This document shows positions 1-6,672 of a stretch of DNA of 7,113 nucleotides, piece after piece; within the stretch, counting starts at the first letter, position 1, and every line of letters starts with the position of its first letter. The position numbers and the translations under genes are program-made. The notes below the pieces were generated by a model that saw only the letters and a list, made by a program, of their open reading frames with translations, was not told the origin of the DNA and ran no database searches. The stretch is from an uncultured bacterium (GTDB lineage: Bacteria; Cyanobacteriota; Vampirovibrionia; Gastranaerophilales; Gastranaerophilaceae): positions 1-7,113 of the forward strand of contig CASGAK010000074.1 in assembly GCA_949299435.1 (NCBI GenBank), in the 5' to 3' direction.

Positions 1-4
1 AAAT

Positions 5-10
5 TATAAA
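5..10 (+). promoter_or_regulatory. Possible -10 element for the lipid-repair fusion gene
   Basis: The hexamer TATAAA matches the sigma70 -10 consensus at five of six positions. It lies about 38 bases before the start codon at 49, giving a leader of roughly 30 nt. The matching -35 would fall outside the window, so the promoter cannot be confirmed, and such hexamers are common by chance in DNA this AT-rich. Confidence 0.2.
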
Positions 11-48
11 ATACTCTTGATATATTTGATAAATTAGGGAGAAAATTA

Positions 49-3000
49 ATGAATTATGTAAATAAATTAGGTCCTTTAGCAAATTTTGAATTTGATAAGT
101 TATTTTTGGGGCAGTTATTTTCGCATTTTGCAGATGCGATTATACAATTTTTGCTTGTTTCTATTCTGATACAAATTTCAGGTAGTGCAGGGAAGTCTAT
201 TGCAATAATGTTTTTTGTGTTTTTGTTGCCACAATTTATTTTGACTCCGTTTTCAGGAGCTTTGTGTGACAAATTTTCAAGAAAAGCAATACTTTCTATA
301 AGTTGTATATTTAGAGCAATAATTACTTTTGTAATAATTCTTTTGCTTCCTCAATTATCCCAAAATTTAATTTATATATTTGCATTTTTATTAGGAACTG
401 GAGCAGCTTTTTTCTATCCTGCAAAAATGTCTGCCGTTACAAATGTTGTCAAAAGTGAACAGTTAAAGTTTGCGAACGCAATGACATCTTCTATTGGAGC
501 TATCGCATTACTATTTGGTGCTTTTGCAGCGAATTATTTAGTTAAAATAGGTGATTTACATGCTTTTGCAGTTGTTGCGGGTATGTATTTGATTGGTGCA
601 ATATTTACAGCAATTATAAAATTTTTAATTCCGCAAAATTATTTTATTCCGAAAGAAAAAACAAATGATATAATCTTAGCTTTCAGTTATTTGAAAAAAC
701 ATAAAAAAGTTCTTCATCTTGTCGGATTAACTATTTGTCTTCAGTTTATTGTTGCGGTCTTTTCAAACAGTTTCAATGCTTTGATTACTGACTATTACGG
801 ATTGAGTTTTTCTGCATTAACTTATTTGAGAACACTTTTAGGTGTAGGTATTTTAGCCGGCATGCTTGTAACAATTTATTTGGCAAGAATTATGAGAATC
901 CCGCATTTGTTTGCAAGTGGTTTTATTATTTTATGTTTTGCATTAGTTACGGCACCTTTGTGCAAAAGCGTTGATACAGCTTGGGTTTGGTTAATTCCGA
1001 TAGGAATAGCCGATGCTGTTGTTATAGTTATGCTTGATACAATTTTGCAAAAAATTACACCGGATAGAGTCCGTGGTAAAGTTTTTGGGTTGCAGCTTAC
1101 GGCAAGTACTTTGAGTTTTCTTATAGGAACTGTAATTGTTGCAAATGTCATCGGATTTATTAACCCTCTAAACGTGTTTAGGGGAATTGCATTTTTATCA
1201 TTTATTTTAGCAGCCTTAGTTCTTATATTTGATAAATCTTTCAGATATTTCTTGCTCAAAGCAACTTTAGGGCATATTTTTCTGTTTTTATTTAAATATA
1301 GAGTTGAAGGTGCAGAAAATATTCCTCGCAAAGGTAAAATTATATTGGCAGGTAACCATACAGGGCATTTGGATCCGTTTATTATACAAATGGCTACTCA
1401 CCGCCAGTTGTGGTTCGTAACCGGCCCTGCTGCTTTCAAAACTCCTATTGTCAGACATTTATTGAAATATTTTAACGTTCTTCCTTTAAAATTTGGCAAA
1501 GGGTTGGAAGCAATAGAAAGTGCAAATAAAAAACTTATTTCCGGGGAAGCAGTAATTATATTTCCTGAAGGAAAATTTACACCAAATGGAGAAATTTGTA
1601 AATTTAACAGAGGTGTCGGATTGATGGCGAAAGCTACAAATGCTCCGATTATTCCTTTTGCCATACAGGGTGGGTTTGAAACTTGGGGAAAAACAAGAAA
1701 ATTTCCTAAATTGTTTAACACAATTGTTATTCAATTTGGTCAGCCCATAAAGGATTTTGATTGCGATGAAAAAGAAATTGCACATGAATTACAAACTTGT
1801 GTAAACTTTATGAAAAAATCTCTTGAACGTCGTGCATTTTATAAAATTAACCACAGGTTGTATGCAAACTTTTTGGATATTATGCAGGAAAAAGGTGATA
1901 TTTACGGTCAGGTAAAGGCATTATCTTTAAAGACAAAAGATGGTTATGAAGAATTAAGCTATATTGAAATTTCAAGAAAGGCCAAAAAATTTGCGAATTA
2001 TTTAATAGAAAACGTAAATATACAAAGAAATGACAGAATCGCTATGATATGTGAATCTCGTCCTGAATTTGCAATTGGAATGTTTGCATCAATTCAAACA
2101 GGAGCGGTCACTGTTCCATTGGATATTAAATTAACTGTACCTGAGCATACTCATATTTTAAATGACTGTAATCCTCGTATCATTTTATGTTCAAGCCATT
2201 ATTTAGAGCATGCTCTTGAGGTAAAGAATAATGTTCAATCAATTGAGAATATATTTGTTCTAGATGATGAAAATAGGGAACATTCTGAAATATTATCCGT
2301 ATCATCACTTGAGGGTGATATTGAAAAAGATTTGGGACGTCCCAGATCATTAGATGAAACGGCATTAATCGTTTACACTTCAGGTACAACAGGCAATCCT
2401 AAAGGAGTTATGATTAGTTTCGGTAATATTTATTCACAATTGAGAGATTTTGAATCTATGTTTAAGTTGACTCATGAGCATACTCTGCTTTCCATTTTGC
2501 CTCTAAATCATTTGCTGGAACTGGATTGCGGATTTTTCGGTATGCTATATATGGGGGCAAAGATTGTATATATAAAATCCCTTAATCCGAAAGAATTGAC
2601 AACAGTTATGAAGGAAAAAAGAATTACAAATATGATTGTAGTTCCCCTTGTCGCTAAAATGCTTAAAAACAGTATTGATAAACAGATTAAAAAACAATCT
2701 AAAGCTGCTCAAAGTATATTTAAAATTTTGTATAATTTAGCAAAATTCATGCCTCGAAAAATTCGTCGTTTGATGTTCAAAACAATAATAGACGGATTAG
2801 GCGGCAGATTGGAATGTTTTATTTGTGGAGGTGCACCTTTAGAAGATGGTGTTGCTGAATTTTTTGAAAGAATCGGCATTCCTATATTTCAAGGATATGG
2901 ATTAACTGAGACTTCTCCGACAATTTCAACAAATCGTTATGGACATTCAAAAATAGGTACTGTTGGTCAAGCACTCCCTTCTGTTATTGTAAAAATTGCA

Positions 3001-3516
3001 GATAACGGAGAAATTCTCGCAACAGGGCCGAATGTTATGCAAGGATACTACAACAAGCCTGAAATGACCGCAGAAGTAATTGATGAGGACGGTTGGTTCC
3101 ACACAGGTGATATTGGTGAAATAGATAAAGATGGATTTATTAAAATTACCGGCAGAATTAAAAATATGATAGTTCTTGGCGGGGGTAAGAAAATTTTTCC
3201 TGAAGAAGTTGAAGCTGTTTTGGAAACTTCAGAATTGATAAAAGAAGTTTGTGTGATGTCTTTAATGATAAAATCAGGCAACAAAGCAGGTACGGAAGAA
3301 GTCGGTGCAATTATAACCCCGTCTGATGAATTACTTCAAAAATCTGATAATGAAATTCAAAATGAACTGGAAAAAGAAGTAAAAAGGCTTGCCGATGAGA
3401 ATTTAGCACCATATAAAGCACCGACAGTAGTTGTTCTTCATCGTGAAGAATTGCCTAAGACTTCCACAAGAAAAGTTAAACGCAAAGATTTAAAAGAATG
3501 GTATGAAAGTTTATAA
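49..3516 (+). CDS. aas: LplT-PlsC-Aas fusion: lysophospholipid transporter / acyltransferase / acyl-ACP synthetase
   Basis: This 1155-residue inner-membrane protein probably imports lysophospholipid and re-acylates it with a fatty acid that it activates itself. Residues 1 to about 400 are an MFS transporter with many hydrophobic helices and the motif-A loop GALCDKFSRK at 70-79, resembling LplT. Residues about 405-600 are a PlsC acyltransferase with the HX4D motif (His437, Asp442) and FPEG at 505-508. Residues about 605-1155 are an AMP-forming synthetase. They show the P-loop YTSGTTGNPKG at 776-786, GYGLTETS at 949-956, the TGD motif at 1019-1021, GR at 1035-1036 and the catalytic lysine, probably Lys1142, in LPKTSTRKVKR. 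The start has a good ribosome-binding site, AGGGAG at 36-41, seven bases upstream. In E. coli LplT and Aas (719 residues) are separate adjacent genes; fused forms are known in other bacteria. All catalytic motifs are intact. The acceptor (ACP or CoA) and exact lipid substrate are inferred. Confidence 0.9.
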   Translation: MNYVNKLGPLANFEFDKLFLGQLFSHFADAIIQFLLVSILIQISGSAGKSIAIMFFVFLLPQFILTPFSGALCDKFSRKAILSISCIFRAIITFVIILLLPQLSQNLIYIFAFLLGTGAAFFYPAKMSAVTNVVKSEQLKFANAMTSSIGAIALLFGAFAANYLVKIGDLHAFAVVAGMYLIGAIFTAIIKFLIPQNYFIPKEKTNDIILAFSYLKKHKKVLHLVGLTICLQFIVAVFSNSFNALITDYYGLSFSALTYLRTLLGVGILAGMLVTIYLARIMRIPHLFASGFIILCFALVTAPLCKSVDTAWVWLIPIGIADAVVIVMLDTILQKITPDRVRGKVFGLQLTASTLSFLIGTVIVANVIGFINPLNVFRGIAFLSFILAALVLIFDKSFRYFLLKATLGHIFLFLFKYRVEGAENIPRKGKIILAGNHTGHLDPFIIQMATHRQLWFVTGPAAFKTPIVRHLLKYFNVLPLKFGKGLEAIESANKKLISGEAVIIFPEGKFTPNGEICKFNRGVGLMAKATNAPIIPFAIQGGFETWGKTRKFPKLFNTIVIQFGQPIKDFDCDEKEIAHELQTCVNFMKKSLERRAFYKINHRLYANFLDIMQEKGDIYGQVKALSLKTKDGYEELSYIEISRKAKKFANYLIENVNIQRNDRIAMICESRPEFAIGMFASIQTGAVTVPLDIKLTVPEHTHILNDCNPRIILCSSHYLEHALEVKNNVQSIENIFVLDDENREHSEILSVSSLEGDIEKDLGRPRSLDETALIVYTSGTTGNPKGVMISFGNIYSQLRDFESMFKLTHEHTLLSILPLNHLLELDCGFFGMLYMGAKIVYIKSLNPKELTTVMKEKRITNMIVVPLVAKMLKNSIDKQIKKQSKAAQSIFKILYNLAKFMPRKIRRLMFKTIIDGLGGRLECFICGGAPLEDGVAEFFERIGIPIFQGYGLTETSPTISTNRYGHSKIGTVGQALPSVIVKIADNGEILATGPNVMQGYYNKPEMTAEVIDEDGWFHTGDIGEIDKDGFIKITGRIKNMIVLGGGKKIFPEEVEAVLETSELIKEVCVMSLMIKSGNKAGTEEVGAIITPSDELLQKSDNEIQNELEKEVKRLADENLAPYKAPTVVVLHREELPKTSTRKVKRKDLKEWYESL

Positions 3517-3519
3517 AAT

Positions 3520-3547
3520 AAAAACCCTCTCAGCTGAGAGGGTTTTT
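3520..3547. terminator. Perfect palindromic bidirectional terminator
   Basis: This is a 28-bp perfect inverted repeat with half-site AAAAACCCTCTCAG and its exact complement. It starts four bases after the stop codon of the + strand gene. As RNA it forms a GC-containing stem (CCCTCTC with GAGAGGG) around a small AGCT loop. It is followed by five T's on the + strand and, by symmetry, five U's on the - strand. The - strand gene ends 66 bases to the right, so one intrinsic terminator can serve both convergent genes. Confidence 0.9.
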
Positions 3548-3613
3548 GTTATGCAATATTATTTGAGTTAGAATTCCAAAATTATTTTTATAACTTTAAA
3601 ACCTTATTAAGAT

Positions 3614-5992
3614 TTATATAAATAAATTTGAATTTGAGTTATTACTTTCTTCTATATATTTTGCTACACCTGCTATTTCTATACCATCAATGAGTTCTTC
3701 TTTTTTTATTCCCATAACGTCCATACTCATTTGACAGGCGATAAATTTTACTCCTAGAGTTTGTGCTTGAGTAATAAGTTCTTTTAAAGTTGAAATGTTC
3801 TTGTTTTTCATAACCCATTTCATCATAGATGAACCAAGTCCTGCCATATTCATCTTGGAAAGAGTTAATTTATCTGCACCTTTTGGCATCATAAAGCTAA
3901 ATAATTTATCTATAAAAGATTTTTTAACTGTAACATTATCTTTTCTTAAAATATTTAAGCCCCAGAATGTAAAGAATAAAGTTACGTCTTTTCCGCTAGC
4001 TTTTGCCCCATTTGCAATAATAAAAGCAGCCAGGGCTTTATCTAAATCGTTAGAAAAAACAACAATGGTTTGTGCATTTTTTGTTATAGGTTGTATATTC
4101 GATTTTTGATGAATAACTTGACCTTTTTGAATTGTTGCAATTATTTTTTTGTTACTATTGTCTAAATTCAATAAAGTATTATTTGTCGAATTACACCAAG
4201 CCTCAACATCTGCGTAAAAACCTTTGTCAGTTGATGAAATTTCTAATATCTCACCTTCTTGAATATTTGAGATATTTTCTGCTAATTTCATAATGGGTCC
4301 TGGGCAAGAAAGACCACAAGCATCGACTTTTAAAATTTTTTCACTTGATTTAGAAATAGTTTGAGCATTATTTTTTGCGGTAACTTTATTTTCTTTATCT
4401 CTTTGAATTTCTTTATAGAGTTTCATTCCAGCCATTAGTGAATATACATTATTATATCCGTTTTGTATTAAAATCCTTGATGCCAAATAGCTTGTATAAC
4501 CTGAATCACATACCAAAATAACTTTTTTATCATTTGGAATTTCTTTAAGTCTGTTTCTTAACTGTGCCAGTGGAATATTTACAGCTCCATCGATAGTTTT
4601 TGTTTTAAAACTTTCTGGAATTCTTACATCTACTATAAAAGAGCCCTCAATATCCTCATAATATGCAGGTTTTACAAAGCCTTTTAGTACATTATCCGCA
4701 CACATGCCTAAAATATTTACTGGATCTTTTGCTGATGAATAGGGAGGTGCATAACATAATTCACTATCTAATAATTCTTGAATTGTACCATTATTACGCA
4801 TTATAGAAGCTATTACATCAATTCGTTTTTCAGCACCTTCCTGACCTACGGCTTGTGCTCCAAGGATTTTACCTTCATTATTGAAAAGCAGTTTGTACAA
4901 AGTTGATGTAGCTCCAGGATAATATCCGGCATGAGAATTACCAAATGTGAGAATTTTCCAGTAAGGAATTTGTGCTTGTTTTAGTAGTTTTTCATTATAG
5001 CCAACTGCTGCAACGGTGTAATCAAAAACTTTTAAAACAGATGTTCCTTGTGATTTTTTATATTGTGAATTTATCCCGCAAATGTTGTCGGCAATAATTC
5101 TTCCTTGTCTGTTAGCTGGTCCTGCAAGAGGAATTAGGACGTCCTCCCCTGATACAAAACTTTTGATTTCCACATTATCTCCACCGGCATAAATATCAGA
5201 ATCTGAAGTTCGCATATTATCATCGACTTTAATTCCTCGGTTAACTTCTAATCCTGCTTTTTGAGCCAATTTTGTTTCAGGTCTTACACCAATTGATAAA
5301 ATTACAATATCAAAAGGAATTTTTCTGCCGGATATTAATTCAATTTCATTTTTATTAAAACTTTTAACTCCGTCTGATAATATTAATTCTATACCATTTG
5401 CTCTCATTTCATTTTGGGCAAAGCATGCAACTTCATAATCTACAGGAGCTAAAATTTGATCTGATAACTCAACAAGTTTTGTATTAATATTAAGATGTGC
5501 AAGATTTTCTGTCATCTCAACCCCTATAAAACCGCCACCTATGACTATTGCATTTTTTACATTTTTATTAGCGATATAACCCTTAATTTTATCAGCATCA
5601 GCGAGAGTCCTAACTGTAAAAATATTTTCGTTATTTATCCCTTCCAAATTTGGAATTATAGGATTTGCACCTTGAGCTAGAACAAGTTTGTCATAATAAA
5701 ATTTTTGATTATTTTGAGTAAGAACGTATTTTTCAGCTCTGTTTATATCAATGACTTCACTGTTTAGTTTGACGTCAATATTAAACATTTTTTTGAATCG
5801 TTCCGGATTTGATACAAGAATTTTTTCTCTTTCGGATATTACGTTTGAACAATAGTAAGGAAGTCCGCAATTTGCAATCGATACTTCCTCAGTTCGTTCT
5901 AAAATTGTAATTTCACAACTTTCATCTAATCTTCTTAATCGTGTTGCACAACTTGCTCCGCAAGCTCCACCGCCAATAATAATTACTTTCAT
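3614..5992 (-). CDS. CoA-disulfide-reductase-like flavoprotein with rhodanese, TusA and DsrE2 domains
   Basis: This is a 792-residue, probably cytoplasmic, multidomain sulfur-transfer enzyme. Residues 1 to about 435 are an FAD/NAD(P)H disulfide reductase of the CoA-disulfide/persulfide reductase type. They include the FAD-binding GGGACG at 7-12, the catalytic Cys42 in SIANCGLPYY, a second nucleotide-binding GGGFIG at 152-157, AGGD at 269-272 and YAPPYSSAKDP in the dimerisation domain. Residues about 440-535 are a rhodanese domain with DVR at 455-457 and active-site loop CDSGYTS from Cys495. Residues about 555-622 are TusA-like with ACGLSCPGP (Cys559, Cys563). Residues about 640-785 are DsrE2-like with ACQMSMDVMG (Cys753). 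The start has AGAGGA (complement of 5997-6002) four bases upstream. Related fused reductases reduce CoA or protein persulfides and polysulfides, and the later domains carry sulfane sulfur as Cys-persulfide. Physiological substrate and acceptor are unknown. The gene is transcribed divergently from an ArsR-family regulator that probably controls it. Confidence 0.9.
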   Translation of the reverse strand: MKVIIIGGGACGASCATRLRRLDESCEITILERTEEVSIANCGLPYYCSNVISEREKILVSNPERFKKMFNIDVKLNSEVIDINRAEKYVLTQNNQKFYYDKLVLAQGANPIIPNLEGINNENIFTVRTLADADKIKGYIANKNVKNAIVIGGGFIGVEMTENLAHLNINTKLVELSDQILAPVDYEVACFAQNEMRANGIELILSDGVKSFNKNEIELISGRKIPFDIVILSIGVRPETKLAQKAGLEVNRGIKVDDNMRTSDSDIYAGGDNVEIKSFVSGEDVLIPLAGPANRQGRIIADNICGINSQYKKSQGTSVLKVFDYTVAAVGYNEKLLKQAQIPYWKILTFGNSHAGYYPGATSTLYKLLFNNEGKILGAQAVGQEGAEKRIDVIASIMRNNGTIQELLDSELCYAPPYSSAKDPVNILGMCADNVLKGFVKPAYYEDIEGSFIVDVRIPESFKTKTIDGAVNIPLAQLRNRLKEIPNDKKVILVCDSGYTSYLASRILIQNGYNNVYSLMAGMKLYKEIQRDKENKVTAKNNAQTISKSSEKILKVDACGLSCPGPIMKLAENISNIQEGEILEISSTDKGFYADVEAWCNSTNNTLLNLDNSNKKIIATIQKGQVIHQKSNIQPITKNAQTIVVFSNDLDKALAAFIIANGAKASGKDVTLFFTFWGLNILRKDNVTVKKSFIDKLFSFMMPKGADKLTLSKMNMAGLGSSMMKWVMKNKNISTLKELITQAQTLGVKFIACQMSMDVMGIKKEELIDGIEIAGVAKYIEESNNSNSNLFI

Positions 5993-6010
5993 ATAATCCT
6001 CTGTAATTTT

Positions 6011-6028
6011 AGTATATTCGTATATTCA
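6011..6028. promoter_or_regulatory. Candidate ArsR operator, copy 1 (sulfur-enzyme side)
   Basis: The 13-mer ATATTCGTATATT at 6014-6026 is identical to 6079-6091 in the regulator's promoter. It is an imperfect dyad around TCGT. It also lies in a tandem direct repeat, GTATATTC twice at 6012-6027, and a one-mismatch version overlaps at 6022-6034. It sits just downstream of the - strand -10, over the predicted transcription start and early leader of the sulfur-enzyme gene. A bound repressor there could block initiation. Binding is inferred. Confidence 0.55.
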
Positions 6029-6035
6029 TATATTT

Positions 6036-6064
6036 ATATTATCAAATTTTTCGCATTCCGTCAA
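6036..6064 (-). promoter_or_regulatory. Sigma70-like promoter of the sulfur-enzyme gene
   Basis: Read on the minus strand, TTGACG (complement of 6059-6064) is followed after exactly 17 bases by TAATAT (complement of 6036-6041). The -10 is preceded by TGA, making an extended -10 (TGN). Transcription would start near 6029, giving a leader of about 37 nt that contains the AGAGGA ribosome-binding site. The -35 lies only 8 bp from the -35 of the opposing regulator promoter, so the two promoters are back to back. Confidence 0.7.
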
Positions 6065-6072
6065 TATATAAT

Positions 6073-6101
6073 TTGACAATATTCGTATATTGTAATATTC
6101 T
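6073..6101 (+). promoter_or_regulatory. Sigma70-like promoter of the ArsR-family gene, possibly leaderless
   Basis: A consensus -35 TTGACA (6073-6078) is followed after 17 bases by TATTCT (6096-6101), which matches four of six -10 positions. This places the start of transcription at about 6107-6109, on or beside the ATG at 6108, so the mRNA may have no 5' leader. A perfect TATAAT at 6102-6107 also exists, but it would be 23 bases from TTGACA and would start transcription inside the gene. Which -10 is used is therefore uncertain. Confidence 0.55.
6076..6093. promoter_or_regulatory. Candidate ArsR operator, copy 2 (regulator side)
   Basis: ACAATATTCGTATATTGT is a dyad with perfect 7-bp arms (ACAATAT and ATATTGT) around the spacer TCGT. 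It overlaps the end of the TTGACA -35 and most of the spacer of the regulator's promoter, the expected place for autorepression. Its 13-bp core repeats identically at 6014-6026. Winged-helix ArsR-family dimers typically bind AT-rich dyads of about this size. A degenerate third copy, ATATTCTTATA, follows at 6095-6105. Confidence 0.65.
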
Positions 6102-6107
6102 TATAAT

Positions 6108-6389
6108 ATGAAAGTTCAAAATATAGATATAGAAGAATATACGGCGATTTTTAAAGCATTGGCTCACCCGACAAGGCTGACTATTGCATATAATCTGATG
6201 CATCAACCTGAATGTAATGTAAGTAGAATGTGTGAATGTCTTGATATTCCTCAACCTACTGTTTCTCAACATTTATCTGTGTTAAAAAATGCAAATGTTA
6301 TTTCAGGTCATCGTAATGCAAATCAAATATGTTATAAGGTTGAAAATCCCAAAGTAATAAAAATATTAAAACAGTTAAAAAATTCATAA
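6108..6389 (+). CDS. ArsR-family winged-helix transcriptional repressor
   Basis: This 93-residue DNA-binding protein has the usual size and plan of the ArsR/SmtB family. FKALAHPTRL at 15-24 is the typical N-terminal signature. IPQPTVSQHLSVLKNANVI at 47-65 is the helix-turn-helix with recognition helix. Residues about 66-78 (SGHRNANQICYKV) are the beta wing. Cysteines lie at 36, 42, 44 and 75. Cys42-x-Cys44 sits near the ArsR CxC metal-site region, but the pattern may equally be a redox or persulfide-sensing thiol set, as in the persulfide sensors SqrR and BigR. The gene is divergent from the persulfide-type enzyme, with 115 bp between start codons and matching dyads in both promoters, so it most likely represses that gene and itself. 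There is no Shine-Dalgarno sequence before the ATG. No other ATG occurs until Met31, which would remove the family signature, so this start is preferred. The inducer is inferred, not shown. Confidence 0.88.
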   Translation: MKVQNIDIEEYTAIFKALAHPTRLTIAYNLMHQPECNVSRMCECLDIPQPTVSQHLSVLKNANVISGHRNANQICYKVENPKVIKILKQLKNS

Positions 6390-6436
6390 ATATTTTCTTT
6401 TATACAAAATTGAAATGTATTAATTTTATTACATAA

Positions 6437-6466
6437 TTGCGAACATATATTGAGTGGTATTATAAA
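6437..6466 (+). promoter_or_regulatory. Weak candidate promoter in the 6390-6672 gap
   Basis: TTGCGA (6437-6442) and TATAAA (6461-6466) are separated by 18 bases. This could drive the small gene at 6673, but it would leave a leader of about 200 nt. The 283-bp gap it lies in has no gene: all frames are closed by frequent stops, and no stable GC-containing hairpin was seen after the ArsR-family gene. Confidence 0.2.
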
Positions 6467-6493
6467 ATTTAAGATTTAAAAGAAGTAAGTATA

Positions 6494-6516
6494 TTAATTA
6501 AAAATAGTTTAATTAA
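6494..6516. repeat. AT-only inverted repeat
   Basis: The arms TTAATTAAA (6494-6502) and TTTAATTAA (6508-6516) are perfect complements around a 5-base spacer, AATAG. There is no GC in the stem and no following T tract, so it is unlikely to be an efficient intrinsic terminator. It could be a protein-binding site or simply a chance symmetry in AT-rich spacer DNA. Confidence 0.3.
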
Positions 6517-6592
6517 GTACTATTCTATTTCAGATTATCATATACAATTGCAGAAAAAATAAAAAATACTCAAATGTAAAGTTTTTAATAAA

Positions 6593-6621
6593 TATACATC
6601 TTATGAAAATTCTGATAAAAT
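6593..6621 (+). promoter_or_regulatory. Candidate promoter for the small chimeric gene
   Basis: TATACA (6593-6598) is followed after 17 bases by TAAAAT (6616-6621), which is preceded by TGA as an extended -10. Transcription would start near 6628 and give a leader of about 45 nt ending in the ribosome-binding site at 6663-6668. The spacing is ideal, but the -35 matches only four of six positions. Confidence 0.35.
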
Positions 6622-6672
6622 AGAGAAAATTAAAACTTAAATTAACAGTTTAAATTTGTAAGAAAGGAAAAC

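Noticed and set aside
876..1331. 151-codon open frame on the minus strand opposite the transporter/acyltransferase region
   Set aside because: It lies wholly antisense to an intact gene with clear motifs and has no recognisable family pattern, so it is a shadow frame.
1398..1785. Two overlapping minus-strand open frames of 107 and 99 codons
   Set aside because: Both are antisense to the PlsC catalytic region and overlap each other. Their composition reflects the complement of the real gene.
3795..4109. 104-codon + strand open frame inside the sulfur-enzyme gene
   Set aside because: It is antisense to the DsrE2 module, which has conserved motifs; the + frame has no recognisable domain.
6102..6107. 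Perfect TATAAT directly before the regulator ATG as its main -10
   Set aside because: It would start transcription about 7 bases inside the gene and sits 23 bases from TTGACA. TATTCT at 6096-6101 has ideal spacing and is preferred, though not proven.
6042..6272. 76-codon minus-strand frame across the ArsR-family gene start
   Set aside because: It overlaps the helix-turn-helix coding region and the divergent promoters, and has no family resemblance.
6494..6516. AT-rich inverted repeat as terminator of the ArsR-family gene
   Set aside because: The stem has no GC pairs, there is no T tract after it, and it lies over 100 bases past the stop codon.
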